This document shows, in pieces, positions 50,681-59,593 of a stretch of DNA of 64,000 bases. The first letter of the stretch is position 1; every line of letters starts with the position of its first letter. The stretch spans positions 1 to 64,000 of the forward strand of contig JAFQCR010000014.1 of NCBI GenBank assembly GCA_017416345.1. Reading direction: 5' to 3'. Source of the DNA: Clostridia bacterium. GTDB lineage: Bacteria > Bacillota > Clostridia > Oscillospirales > Acutalibacteraceae. The notes beneath the pieces are model-generated. The model searched no databases and was not told the DNA's origin. It was given only the letters and a program-made list of their open reading frames with translations. A program made the position numbers and the translations under genes.

Positions 50681-52219
50681 TTATTTCTTAAGATACATTC
50701 GGCAATACACGGTGGGAAGTGTGTTTATCATATCGGTCGGGGTGAGGGAGAGCACCGAGGTCTCACTGACGGCAATATCGCCCGACATTGCGTGCAGTTT
50801 TACCGAGCATACGGCGGCGTTTTCGGCCGTTAGCCCCTGCGCCATAAAGGCGGCGATCATTCCTGCCAGCATATCTCCCGTGCCGGCGGTTGCCATTCCG
50901 GGGTTACCGTCGGTCACAACATAAACGCATCCGTTGGGAACTGCGATCAAGGTTTTGGCACCTTTAAGCACCGAGACTGCACCTGTCAGCTCGGCAAGAC
51001 GTTTGACGGCCGAAAGACGGTCCTTTTGTATATCCTCAACCGAAATTTTCAAAAGGCGCGATGCCTCTTTCGGGTGAGGGGTGATAACCACATCGTTGGT
51101 GTATCGCCTGATCAATTCTATGCAGTTGGACAGTATGTTTATTCCGTCGGCATCCAAAACAAGAGGGATACTGCAGTTTTTCATAACCTCCGTGACGGTA
51201 TATTTTGCCTGATTACTTTGACCGAGACCGCATCCGATAAGACCTACGCTGCATCGGTCGAGAGTATCTATAACATTTTCGGTCACTTCGTCCAGCACAC
51301 AGCCGTCCTCCACATTTTTCAGAACCGTGCAGACCGCTTCGGGGATAGAGGTGCCCACAATATTGTAAATGCTTTCGGGAATTATCATATCAACGATTCC
51401 CGCACCGCTTTTGACAGCCGCACGACCGGCTATAACGGCGGCACCTGCATAGCCCACAGCTCCGCACAAAAGTCCCGCGGTACCGCAGTCTCCTTTGTGA
51501 AAATCGGCCGTTCTTTCGGGTAAAAGGGAGGCCGCATATTTGTCGGTCACGACCTTGATACACGGCTCGACCGTATCAAACGCCGCATCAGGCATGCCGA
51601 TGGACACCACCGAGACCTTGCCGCAATCGTTGGCCGAAGGGGAAAGAATGTGGCAGGGCTTATAGGCGGCGAAGGTCACCGTCATATCGGCCTTTACGTG
51701 CAAATGCTCGGTGACCGAGCTGTCACTCAGCATTCCGCTGGGGACGTCAACGGCTATCTTGAATGCATTTGAGTTGTTTATGGCTTCGATGGCCGAGGCA
51801 AAAATACCGCAAGGCTCACCCCTAAAGCCAATGCCGAAAATTGCATCTACAATAATGTCGGCATCGCTTATATACTGACAGCAGAGCGATTCATAGCGTT
51901 CAAAATCAATCGGCTTAATATTGACCGAAACAGCCTTGGCAACCATTTCAACAGCACTTTGTGTAGACGGTGTGCCGACCGAAACAACACGCACTACCGC
52001 CTTGTTTTCAATAAGCTTGCGTGCTATAACGTAGCCGTCACCGCCGTTGTTGCCCTTTCCGCAGACAATGACCGCCTTTTTGCCCTCAAGACGGCAGTTA
52101 TCACGTATAAAACGTGCGGCGGCCGAGCCTGCGTTTTCCATCAGCCTCAACCAACTCATACCAAGCTCGACCGAGCGTGCTTCCACTGTTCTTGTTTGTT
52201 CGGCGGTCAATACCATCAT
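50681..52219 (-). CDS. nnrD: Bifunctional NAD(P)HX epimerase/dehydratase
   Basis: This 512-residue fusion repairs hydrated NADH and NADPH. The N-terminal YjeF_N epimerase domain (about 1-215) carries the GKGNNGGDGYV motif near residue 54. The C-terminal ribokinase-like ADP-dependent dehydratase domain (about 225-500) shows KGDCGTAGLL, VLDADGIN, TPHPKEASRL and the catalytic NPGMATAGTGDMLAG segment. ATG 52219 is chosen; ATG 52216 is equally possible after GGAG. Confidence 0.94.
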   Translation of the reverse strand: MMVLTAEQTRTVEARSVELGMSWLRLMENAGSAAARFIRDNCRLEGKKAVIVCGKGNNGGDGYVIARKLIENKAVVRVVSVGTPSTQSAVEMVAKAVSVNIKPIDFERYESLCCQYISDADIIVDAIFGIGFRGEPCGIFASAIEAINNSNAFKIAVDVPSGMLSDSSVTEHLHVKADMTVTFAAYKPCHILSPSANDCGKVSVVSIGMPDAAFDTVEPCIKVVTDKYAASLLPERTADFHKGDCGTAGLLCGAVGYAGAAVIAGRAAVKSGAGIVDMIIPESIYNIVGTSIPEAVCTVLKNVEDGCVLDEVTENVIDTLDRCSVGLIGCGLGQSNQAKYTVTEVMKNCSIPLVLDADGINILSNCIELIRRYTNDVVITPHPKEASRLLKISVEDIQKDRLSAVKRLAELTGAVSVLKGAKTLIAVPNGCVYVVTDGNPGMATAGTGDMLAGMIAAFMAQGLTAENAAVCSVKLHAMSGDIAVSETSVLSLTPTDMINTLPTVYCRMYLKK

Positions 52220-52230
52220 CAAGTCTCCGT

Positions 52231-52758
52231 TCAGATTTTGTTCTTTAAGTTATAAGGCAAAAATTTCTTCAGACCGTTTTTGAGGTCGTTGTTGGGTGTC
52301 AGCACCAGGATGTAATGTCCGTTTTTGGGATGCTTGACCTTAAATGCATAAGCGTTTTCGTCGGGAGTACAGCCGAAATATACATTGATTCTTCCGTTCT
52401 TTTCCTGAAAATGCCTGTTAGGATCGTATTTTTCAATATCCTCAATATCGGAAACCGTGAAGGATGCCATTCTTATACGCTTTCTTTTGTTCACGATACG
52501 GTCAATGTCAATATCACGGTTGGTGAGTATGTATTCGTATTCAATATTCAACTGACCGCACATATAGTATGCGCAGAAAAAGCAAGCCGCCGCAATAAGC
52601 AACAAAAAGAAGGCAAACGACATTTTTAAGACCGACAGAACGATAAGACCTGCGGCAAGCATGGAGCAGACCGCCCAGAGTCCGATCTTTACGGCTTTTA
52701 CCTTGCTGCTGCTTTTGATAATAACCAACTGTTCAACAAATGTATCCGAATAGCCCAC
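52231..52758 (-). CDS. Membrane protein, DUF6106-like
   Basis: This 175-residue protein has two adjacent transmembrane helices (about 23-65) and a C-terminal domain of about 105 residues with NIEYEYILTNRDIDIDRI and CTPDENAYAF. It resembles a clostridial family annotated as DUF6106, of unknown function. It lies 11 bases before the NnrDE gene in the same direction and likely leads that operon. Confidence 0.65.
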   Translation of the reverse strand: MGYSDTFVEQLVIIKSSSKVKAVKIGLWAVCSMLAAGLIVLSVLKMSFAFFLLLIAAACFFCAYYMCGQLNIEYEYILTNRDIDIDRIVNKRKRIRMASFTVSDIEDIEKYDPNRHFQEKNGRINVYFGCTPDENAYAFKVKHPKNGHYILVLTPNNDLKNGLKKFLPYNLKNKI

Positions 52759-52795
52759 GTTTAATACCTCGCAATAAATAATCTTGATTTACATT

Positions 52796-52824
52796 ATTAT
52801 AGCATTAATATTCTGCCTTTTCAA
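52796..52824 (-). promoter_or_regulatory. Promoter of the DUF6106-nnrD operon
   Basis: On the minus strand, TTGAAA (52824-52819) and perfect TATAAT (52801-52796) are 17 bases apart. Confidence 0.65.
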
Positions 52825-52872
52825 GCCAAAACAAGATCTGTTACAAAATCTTAATTTTTGTTGTCCGGTTTA

Positions 52873-52901
52873 TTGCTTTGAAGCTGAAAATGTGGTATTA
52901 T
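52873..52901 (+). promoter_or_regulatory. Promoter of the shikimate kinase gene
   Basis: TTGCTT (52873-52878) and TATTAT (52896-52901) have a 17-base spacer; a TATAAT overlaps three bases further on. The start codon is 34 bases downstream. Confidence 0.55.
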
Positions 52902-52934
52902 AATTTCAGAAAATTAAAGAAAAGAGAGCGCACT

Positions 52935-53423
52935 ATGAATGTGATACTAATAGGTATGCCGGGTTCGGGAAAAAGCACCGTGGGTGTACTGCTGGCCAAG
53001 GCAATGCTCAAATCGTTTGTCGATACCGATCTGCTCGTTCAGATTAAGCAGGGGATGACCCTTATTGAAATAATCGGTCAAAAGGGGATAGACGGCTTTG
53101 TGAATATCGAAAATGAGATAATCAAAAATCAGATGTTTGAAAATACAGTTGTTGCCACGGGCGGAAGCGTTGTATACGGCAAAGAGGCTATGGAAGCCTT
53201 AAAGCAAAACGGCAGGGTGGTCTACCTCAAGGTCGACCCCGACGAGCTTGAAAAAAGAGTGCAGAATATCACAACAAGAGGTATCGCAATGCCCGAAGGT
53301 TACACATTAAAAGAACTTTATCTTGAAAGGGCACCGCTTTACGAGCGCTACGCAGATATAACGGTTAATTGCACAAAACTTACAGTTGAAGAAACAGTCA
53401 ACAAAATAATTGAAACAGTATAA
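52935..53423 (+). CDS. aroK: Shikimate kinase
   Basis: The 162-residue enzyme phosphorylates shikimate in aromatic amino acid synthesis. The P-loop is GMPGSGKST at about 7-15, followed by the shikimate-binding VDTD segment near 31-34, and VATGGSVV near 72-79. The lid carries TTRGIAMPEG, which is longer than the plain R(P)LL of typical AroK, so an altered substrate cannot be excluded. ATG 52935 follows AGAGAG and starts MNVILIG. No other aro genes are near. Confidence 0.87.
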   Translation: MNVILIGMPGSGKSTVGVLLAKAMLKSFVDTDLLVQIKQGMTLIEIIGQKGIDGFVNIENEIIKNQMFENTVVATGGSVVYGKEAMEALKQNGRVVYLKVDPDELEKRVQNITTRGIAMPEGYTLKELYLERAPLYERYADITVNCTKLTVEETVNKIIETV

Positions 53424-53424
53424 A

Positions 53425-53463
53425 AAAGAGTAATGATCGTTTTTAGTGCGGTCATTACTCTTT
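53425..53463. terminator. Bidirectional terminator, aroK and the regulator gene
   Basis: AAAGAGTAATGA and TCATTACTCTTT form the stem, with A and T runs outside it. Confidence 0.82.
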
Positions 53464-53466
53464 ACT

Positions 53467-54318
53467 TTAGTTTTGTATATACTTTTTACTGTGCAATGCA
53501 GTTTCTGCATCCTTGATAGCCCTTACGGCGGCTTTGTTACTGTGCATTACGATATAGGTGTATATTGCATCAAAGATCGCAAGCTGTGCAATACGTGAGC
53601 TCATGGCAAGAATGGTATACTTGGTTTCGTCCGAGCGTGTATTTAGCACAATATCGCTGTGCTCATTTATCGGGCTTTCACCGAAGTTGGTTATACATAT
53701 TGTCGTTGCGCCCGTTTCACGTGCGGTTTTGAGCGCATCGACAACGTCGATCGAAGCACCCGAGTGCGAAACACCGATGGCAACGTCCCCCTTGTGCAGG
53801 TGGGAGGCCGCAATGGCCTGCATATGATTGTCACAGTAGGCAATGGCATCAAGTCCGGCTCTTAAAAATTTGTGCTGTGCGTCAACGGCGATGGAAGCCG
53901 AGTTGCCAAGCCCGAAAATAACAATACGCCGTGCATCCTTTATAACATTAGCGGCTTTTTCGATCTCATCAGGGGACAGCACCGTTTTTGTGTTTTCCAA
54001 GGCAACCGCAATATCACGGATACGCTTGTTGAAAATATCGTAGCAGCTGTCGGTGCTTTCAACACCCAAAACACCGCCTTGAGCCGTGTTGGCCGACTCC
54101 TGCGCGATCTTGAGCTTCAGCTCCTGATAACCCGATAAACCGAGTCGTCTTGAAAAACGGACGATGGTGGCTTCACCGCAACCGCATCTTGTTGCAAGCT
54201 CGTTTATCGAGAGGCCTATGATCTCTTGAAAATTTGCGGTCAGCCAATCGGCAATTTTGCGCTCACTGCTACCCATTTCGGGGTATAAACGCTTGATTTT
54301 TAACAAAATCGACTCCAT
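53467..54318 (-). CDS. MurR/RpiR-family transcriptional regulator
   Basis: This 283-residue regulator has an N-terminal helix-turn-helix (SINELATRCGCGEATIVRFSRRLG, roughly 36-59, given here in two parts: ELATRCGCGEATIVR and RFSRRLG) and a C-terminal SIS sugar-phosphate-binding domain (IFGLGNSASIAVDAQHKFL; GVSHSGAS). Such regulators sense sugar phosphates. It is divergent from the GlcD-like gene 170 bases away, with a strong palindrome in between, so it most likely controls the catabolic cluster downstream. AGAGGTG precedes the ATG. Confidence 0.9.
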   Translation of the reverse strand: MESILLKIKRLYPEMGSSERKIADWLTANFQEIIGLSINELATRCGCGEATIVRFSRRLGLSGYQELKLKIAQESANTAQGGVLGVESTDSCYDIFNKRIRDIAVALENTKTVLSPDEIEKAANVIKDARRIVIFGLGNSASIAVDAQHKFLRAGLDAIAYCDNHMQAIAASHLHKGDVAIGVSHSGASIDVVDALKTARETGATTICITNFGESPINEHSDIVLNTRSDETKYTILAMSSRIAQLAIFDAIYTYIVMHSNKAAVRAIKDAETALHSKKYIQN

Positions 54319-54379
54319 AAAGCACCTCTGAGTGAAGTTTTACTCCATTTTAACGCAAAACGACAAAAAAATCAAGATA

Positions 54380-54400
54380 TTTTGAAAATTTTTTTCAAAA
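54380..54400. promoter_or_regulatory. Candidate operator for the RpiR-family regulator
   Basis: TTTTGAAAA and TTTTCAAAA are perfect inverted repeats three bases apart, between the divergent regulator and the catabolic operon, just upstream of the operon -35. The TGAAA/TTTCA half-sites are of the kind bound by RpiR-family proteins. The assignment is inference. Confidence 0.45.
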
Positions 54401-54405
54401 ATATG

Positions 54406-54434
54406 TTGCAATTTCAAAATATATATGTTACTAT
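54406..54434 (+). promoter_or_regulatory. Promoter of the catabolic operon
   Basis: TTGCAA (54406-54411) and TACTAT (54429-54434) have a 17-base spacer. A small hairpin, GGGGCTCGCAACCCC, follows in the leader near 54449-54463. Confidence 0.5.
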
Positions 54435-54488
54435 AAAATAGCAAATTTAGGGGCTCGCAACCCCAAATAAAAAATAGGAGATGATCCG

Positions 54489-55919
54489 ATGGTTTGTAAT
54501 GAGTTTTTGACAGACATTATCCTTACCGAATTGGAAGATGCTGTCGGCAGAGAGAACTGTTCAACAAGAGAGATCGATAAGATCACTCACGGTGTTGACT
54601 ATTTCTGGTTGTCCAGAATGTGGGCTGACCGCGGTAAGCGTATGCCCGAGGCTGACTTCATTGTATCCCCCAAGGATGCAACCGAGACCTCCAAGGTCAT
54701 GAAGATCGCCAACTACTACAAGATCCCCGTTACCACATGGGGTGGCGGCGGCGGTACCCAGGGCGGTGCTATTCCCGTTGCAGGCGGTATCCTTCTCGAT
54801 ACCAAGAGAATGAACAAGATCTATGATGTTAATACCGAGTCCTTGTACATAGAGTGCGGATGCGGTGCTATCTATAAGCACATCGAGTGGGCAGCAAACG
54901 AGGTTGGCTATGCAACCATGCACTATCCTTCTTCCTTGACCTGCTCTACCGTCGGCGGCTTCTTGGCACACCGCGGTATCGGTGTTGTTTCCACCAAGTA
55001 CGGCAAGATCGACGATATGGTATTGAAGATGGAGGTCGTTCTTCCTAACGGCGATATTATCGAGACTTCTCCTGCTCCCAAGCACGCAGCAGGTCCCGAC
55101 CTTAACCAGATCTTCATCGGCTCCGAGGGTACTCTTGGTATTATCACCAAGGCTCAGATCCGTATCTTTGCACAGCCTGAGGTTCGTCGCTTCAGAGCAT
55201 TCCTTTTCCAGGATATGCACGGTGCATTCGAGGCTTCCCGTGAGCTTCTCCAGAAGTTCAAGCCCTCTGTTATGCGTTTGTATGACGAGGCTGAGACCGC
55301 TTCTCTCATCAAGAAGATCGTTGGTGTTGAGAGAAAGGGTGCTTTCATGAACATTGCTTATGAAGGCGTTAAGGAAATGGTTGACGTTGAGGAGAAGATC
55401 CTTCTTGACACCTTCGCAAAGTACGGCGCTGAGGACCTTGGCTCCGACTACGGCGAGAAGTGGTGGAAAGAGAAGATCACCTTCTTCTATCCCGGTCACA
55501 TGATGGACCTTCCCCAGATGTTCGGTACCATGGACACCATCGCACCTTACGACAAGATCGAGAAGATCTACTGGGCAATGAAGAAGGCAATCGAGACCAA
55601 CTTCCCCAATGTTAAATTTATCGCTCACTTCTCTCACTGGTATGAGTGGGGCGCAATGGTTTACGACCGCTTCATCGTAAACAAGGAGTTCGTTCCCGAG
55701 GATCCGCATGAGGCACTCCGTCTCCATCAGCAGATCTGGAACTGCGGTGTTCGTACCGCTATCGCCAACGGCGGTGTCGTTAACGACCACCACGGTGTCG
55801 GCATTAAGCTCGGCCGCTTGATGAAGGAACAGTACGGTCCTGCAATGCAGGTCTTCGAAGGCATTAAGAAACAGCTCGACCCGAACGGCATTATGAACCC
55901 GTTCAAGCTCGGACTTTAA
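54489..55919 (+). CDS. FAD-linked oxidase, GlcD-like
   Basis: The 476-residue flavoprotein belongs to the FAD_binding_4/GlcD group, which oxidises 2-hydroxy acids or related alcohols. The FAD-binding part has TWGGGGGTQGGAIPV near 78-92 and GSEGTLGIIT near 215-224. The C-terminal domain ends with the NDHHGVG histidine cluster typical of the glycolate oxidase and alkyl-DHAP synthase families. It is followed by a Fe-S partner, as GlcD is by GlcF. Codon use is strongly biased to the highly expressed type. The substrate is unknown; with the encoded aldolase and kinases it may act on a sugar acid or polyol. Confidence 0.87.
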   Translation: MVCNEFLTDIILTELEDAVGRENCSTREIDKITHGVDYFWLSRMWADRGKRMPEADFIVSPKDATETSKVMKIANYYKIPVTTWGGGGGTQGGAIPVAGGILLDTKRMNKIYDVNTESLYIECGCGAIYKHIEWAANEVGYATMHYPSSLTCSTVGGFLAHRGIGVVSTKYGKIDDMVLKMEVVLPNGDIIETSPAPKHAAGPDLNQIFIGSEGTLGIITKAQIRIFAQPEVRRFRAFLFQDMHGAFEASRELLQKFKPSVMRLYDEAETASLIKKIVGVERKGAFMNIAYEGVKEMVDVEEKILLDTFAKYGAEDLGSDYGEKWWKEKITFFYPGHMMDLPQMFGTMDTIAPYDKIEKIYWAMKKAIETNFPNVKFIAHFSHWYEWGAMVYDRFIVNKEFVPEDPHEALRLHQQIWNCGVRTAIANGGVVNDHHGVGIKLGRLMKEQYGPAMQVFEGIKKQLDPNGIMNPFKLGL

Positions 55920-55944
55920 TTATTGATAGGGGAGGTATTTTATT

Positions 55945-57036
55945 ATGTATATGTCTGAAAAAAGTAAGCAGATCGTAGACGCTTGTCGTTTCTGCTGGAT
56001 GTGTCGTCATATTTGCCCTGTCGGTAATGCAACCGGTCAGGAGAGAAACACTTCTCGTGCCAGAGCACTCAGCCTTTCTCTCGTAAACCGTGGCGCTGCA
56101 GAGCTTACCGCTGATATCATGGATAACATCTATGAGTGCCAGATGTGTGAGGCCTGCACCTGCGACTGTGCAACAGGCTGGGATCCCACATATTTCACCA
56201 AGGAAGTCCGCCTTCAGGCTGCTCTTGACGGCAAGACTCCCGATTACATCAACGCTATCGTAGACAAGGTTCTTGAGACCGGTAACATCTACGGTGTAAA
56301 GGAATTGGATGCTGACCTCGCAGCCGCTATCAAAGCACACGCTGCAAAGGAAGACATCATCCTTTTCTTAGGCGCAGAGGCTCGTTACAACGTTCCTGCT
56401 GCTGCTGTCAACGCAATCAAGGTTTTGGAGGCTGCCGGTGTTAAGTTCACCGTTCTGGCTGACGAGCCTGCTTCCGGTTACGCTCTTGATTGGCTCATCG
56501 GTGCCGCTGATGAGACCAAGCAGCAGATGGCTGACTGTGCCGCTGTTCTCGCAGAGTACAAGACCGTAGTTGCTTTCGATCCTCAGGATGCAAAGGCATT
56601 TGTCCGTGAGTACAAGGAGTACGATCTCAAGATCGGTGCACTTGCTACCTTCACTGCATTCGTTGCTGGACTTATCAAGGACGGCAAGCTCGCAGTAAAG
56701 AACACCGGCAAGGCTGTTGTATTCCAGGATCCTTATCAGCTTGCTCGTATGCTCGAGGAGACCGAGGAGCCCAGAGCTATCGTTGCCGCTTGTGCAACCC
56801 TCAATGAGATGCTTCTTAACCGCAAGGATACCGTTTGGGCAGGTGGCTCGTTTATGGCTATCTACAACCCCCTCGTATCCGAGCTCGTTTCCAAGGAGCG
56901 TTGGACCAACGCTAAGAACGTCGGTGCCGATACCATCGTTACCGCAAGCGTAAGTGAGTATGCCGCATTGAAGGCAACCGCTCCCGAGGGTATGAACGTT
57001 ATCTCTATCGAAGAGTTGGTTCTTTCCGCTCTTTAA
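55945..57036 (+). CDS. Fe-S cluster protein, GlcF-like
   Basis: The 363-residue protein has two 4Fe-4S motifs near its N-terminus: Cys14, Cys17, Cys20, Cys24-Pro, and Cys65, Cys68, Cys71, Cys75. The rest is an alpha/beta region without the full CCG motifs of classic GlcF. It should carry electrons from the upstream flavoprotein. GGGGAGG is 16 bases or less before the start. The spacing (25 bases after the GlcD-like stop) and codon use point to one transcript. Confidence 0.85.
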   Translation: MYMSEKSKQIVDACRFCWMCRHICPVGNATGQERNTSRARALSLSLVNRGAAELTADIMDNIYECQMCEACTCDCATGWDPTYFTKEVRLQAALDGKTPDYINAIVDKVLETGNIYGVKELDADLAAAIKAHAAKEDIILFLGAEARYNVPAAAVNAIKVLEAAGVKFTVLADEPASGYALDWLIGAADETKQQMADCAAVLAEYKTVVAFDPQDAKAFVREYKEYDLKIGALATFTAFVAGLIKDGKLAVKNTGKAVVFQDPYQLARMLEETEEPRAIVAACATLNEMLLNRKDTVWAGGSFMAIYNPLVSELVSKERWTNAKNVGADTIVTASVSEYAALKATAPEGMNVISIEELVLSAL

Positions 57037-57058
57037 TTTAAGTTAAGGAGTTTTTGAA

Positions 57059-57901
57059 ATGCTCGTTAATTTTAAACAGATTTTAACTATGGCTGAAGAA
57101 GGCGGATATTGCATTCCTGCTTTCAACGTCTACAATATTGAGACCTTGATGGGCGCCGTTAAGGCTGCAGAGGAGCTTAAGGCTCCCTGCATCCTTCAGG
57201 TTTATCCCCGTCTTATGAAGGAGGAGGTAGGTTACTATCTTGCTCCTGCAGTTGTAGCAGCCGCACATAAGGCTTCTGTTCCTGTTTGCTTCCATCTTGA
57301 CCACGGTCCTTCCGAGCTTGAGACCACCAGATCCCTTCGCTGGGGCGCAACCGGTATCATGCTCGACGGCTCGGCTCTTGATCTTGAGGACAATATCGCC
57401 CTCACCAAGAGAGTTGTTGACACCTGTGCTTACGTTGACGTTCAGGTCGAAGGTGAGCTTGGTCACATCGGCTCGGTAAACGACGATTCAATGGACGAGT
57501 TTACCATGCCCGAGGATGCCAAGATCTTTGTTGAGCGTACCGGCGTTCAGGCTTTGGCTGTTCTTGTCGGTAACGCACACGGCCGTTATAAGAAGCCGCC
57601 TAAGATCGACATTCAGAGAATTGCCGACATTCGCAAGGCTACAAACGGCACCGCTTTGGTTCTCCACGGCGGTTCGGGTATCCCTGATGAGGCAATCAAA
57701 GAGGCTGTTAAGGCAGGTATCCGTAAGCTCAACGTTGCTACCGATATTTGCTATGCTTTCCTTGACAGTGTTCAGGAAGAGGTCAACAAGCCCGACCGTA
57801 TGATCGCTGTTGATAACTTCATGAAGGCTCCTATCGAGGCAGTTAAGGAATTCTGCAAAACTAAAGTATTGCTCTGCGGAGCAGAAGGAAAGGCGAAATA
57901 A
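57059..57901 (+). CDS. Class II (zinc) aldolase, FbaA/GatY/IolJ type
   Basis: This 280-residue aldolase should split a phosphorylated ketose to DHAP or glyceraldehyde-3-phosphate and an aldehyde. Asp81 in HLDHG is the catalytic residue, and His82, His174 (GNAHG) and His203 (LHGGSG) are metal ligands. Short class II enzymes of this kind include tagatose-bisphosphate aldolase and IolJ, the aldolase of inositol breakdown. Having an IolB-like gene and a PfkB kinase beside it favours an IolJ-like role, but this is inference. Its TAA overlaps the next ATG. Confidence 0.9.
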   Translation: MLVNFKQILTMAEEGGYCIPAFNVYNIETLMGAVKAAEELKAPCILQVYPRLMKEEVGYYLAPAVVAAAHKASVPVCFHLDHGPSELETTRSLRWGATGIMLDGSALDLEDNIALTKRVVDTCAYVDVQVEGELGHIGSVNDDSMDEFTMPEDAKIFVERTGVQALAVLVGNAHGRYKKPPKIDIQRIADIRKATNGTALVLHGGSGIPDEAIKEAVKAGIRKLNVATDICYAFLDSVQEEVNKPDRMIAVDNFMKAPIEAVKEFCKTKVLLCGAEGKAK

Positions 57902-58812
57902 TGAGTAAAGTAGTAGGAATCGGAGCCTGCGTGCTCGATACTTTGATTACATTACCCAACTTTCCTCCCGAAGACACAAAGCTTCGTGCAACTTCATCCA
58001 AGCTTGTCGGTGGCGGCCCTGCCGCTACCGGCATAGTTGCCGTTTCCAAACTCGGTATTTCTGCCGAGTTTTTGGGCGTTTTGTCGGATGATTCCAACGG
58101 TGCATATCTCAAGGGCGACTTTGAGAAGTACGGCGTTGGCACCGATAATATCGATATGATCCCCGGCTACCGTGCATTTACCTCTTGTATTTGGCTCAAT
58201 TCTGCCGAAGGCACCCGCACCTGCGTTTTTGACAAGGGTGATCTGCCTGCTTTGCAGCTTGATGATGCCAAGATCGAGGCTATCAAGAATGCTGAGGTCC
58301 TTATGGTCGACGGTAATGAGATGAGCGCCGCTGTTGAGGCTGCAAAGATAGCAAGGGCCAACGGAACCAAGGTCTTGTATGACTGCGGCGGTCTTTATGA
58401 AGGTGTTGACAAGCTTTTGGCTTTGACCGATATTATGATCCCTTCAGAGGAATTTGCAATGGGTCATACCGGCGAAAAGTCGGCCGCATCGGCCGCTAAA
58501 AAGCTTTATGAGTTGTATCATCCCCAGTATGTTGTTGTAACCCGCGGTAAGCTGGGTGGTCTGCTCTTTGACGGTGATACCGTTACCGAGTATCCCATCT
58601 ATCCTGCCGAGGTCGTTGACTCCAACGGCTCGGGTGACGTTTTCCACGGTGCATTTGCTTCGGCAGTTGTCCGTGGCTATACTCCCATTCAGTGCTGTCA
58701 CTTCTCAAGTTGTGTTTCGGCTCTGAAGTGTATGGGTGTCGGCGCACGTGAAAGTGTTCCGAGCTTTGATGCAACCATTGACTATTTAAGGAGGAACGGT
58801 TATGAACTTTAA
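57901..58812 (+). CDS. PfkB-family carbohydrate kinase
   Basis: The 303-residue kinase has the ribokinase-family start with a GGGPAATGIVA motif near 38-48 and the C-terminal catalytic motif VDSNGSGDVFHGAF, where the last aspartate is the catalytic base; serine and asparagine replace the usual DTTGAGD residues. It should phosphorylate a sugar or deoxy-keto acid. In inositol pathways IolC is of this family, but this protein is shorter than usual IolC. It overlaps the aldolase gene by one base and the IolB-like gene by 11. Confidence 0.88.
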   Translation: MSKVVGIGACVLDTLITLPNFPPEDTKLRATSSKLVGGGPAATGIVAVSKLGISAEFLGVLSDDSNGAYLKGDFEKYGVGTDNIDMIPGYRAFTSCIWLNSAEGTRTCVFDKGDLPALQLDDAKIEAIKNAEVLMVDGNEMSAAVEAAKIARANGTKVLYDCGGLYEGVDKLLALTDIMIPSEEFAMGHTGEKSAASAAKKLYELYHPQYVVVTRGKLGGLLFDGDTVTEYPIYPAEVVDSNGSGDVFHGAFASAVVRGYTPIQCCHFSSCVSALKCMGVGARESVPSFDATIDYLRRNGYEL

Positions 58813-59593
58813 GAAAGCATATAAGCCGACCATCGGCTATACTCCTATTTGTAAGATAGGCGAGTGCTCTTTGAAGAAGCTTGAGTTCGGTATCATCGAG
58901 CTCAACGCAGGTGATAAACTTGATTATTCCACCGGCGACAGAGAAACTGCGTTCATTATGCTTGAGGGTCACTGCAATGTTTATTTCGGTGACGAAAAGT
59001 ATGAGAATGTCGGTAACAGAAACACTGTTTTTGAAAATCGCAAGGCAGAATGCTTCTATATGCCTATCGAGATGGATCTCACCATCGAGGCTATCGACCA
59101 CATCAAGATCGTTGTTTCGGGTACTCCCGTAACCGAGAAGACCGAGCCTCAGCTGCTCCGTGAGGATCACGTAGTTTTGAAGGTTCTCGGTGAACAGCCC
59201 TTTGAGCGTGAGACCAGCTTCCTTATCGACGGCAATTCCAATGCAAAGGTACTCACCATCGGTGAGTGCTATGTTACCAAGGGTAACTGGGCAGGATTCC
59301 CTCCCCATAAGCATGACGAAAACAATATGCCCGTTGAGTGCATTTGCGAGGAAATTTATTATTTCCTCTTCAATCCCAAGCAGGGATTCGGCGTACAGTG
59401 TCTGTACACCTCCGACGGTTCTATCGACGAGGCTTACCGTGTAAAGAACGACGAGCTTGTTGAGTTCCCGTACGGCTATCACACCACTGTTTCTACCCCC
59501 GGTTATGAGACCTACTTTTTGTGGCTCATGGCAGGTGATTATCAGGGCTTCAACCGCAGTAATGACCCTGAGCATCAGTGGATCGTTGACTAA
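58802..59593 (+). CDS. 5-deoxy-glucuronate isomerase-like protein (IolB family)
   Basis: This 263-residue bicupin resembles IolB, which turns 5-deoxy-glucuronate to 5-dehydro-2-deoxygluconate. The metal site is visible as His169, His171 and Glu184 in PPHKHDE and CEEIYYF, followed by NPKQGFGVQCLYT, typical of the family. The true substrate may be another uronate or aldose, because the early inositol genes are missing. Overlap with the kinase gene implies coupled translation. A hairpin follows. Confidence 0.88.
   Translation: MNFKKAYKPTIGYTPICKIGECSLKKLEFGIIELNAGDKLDYSTGDRETAFIMLEGHCNVYFGDEKYENVGNRNTVFENRKAECFYMPIEMDLTIEAIDHIKIVVSGTPVTEKTEPQLLREDHVVLKVLGEQPFERETSFLIDGNSNAKVLTIGECYVTKGNWAGFPPHKHDENNMPVECICEEIYYFLFNPKQGFGVQCLYTSDGSIDEAYRVKNDELVEFPYGYHTTVSTPGYETYFLWLMAGDYQGFNRSNDPEHQWIVD

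Noticed and set aside
54561..55793. A 410-codon open frame on the minus strand opposite the GlcD-like gene
   Set aside because: The plus-strand flavoprotein has intact FAD motifs; the strong codon bias of that gene clears stops from the opposite strand.
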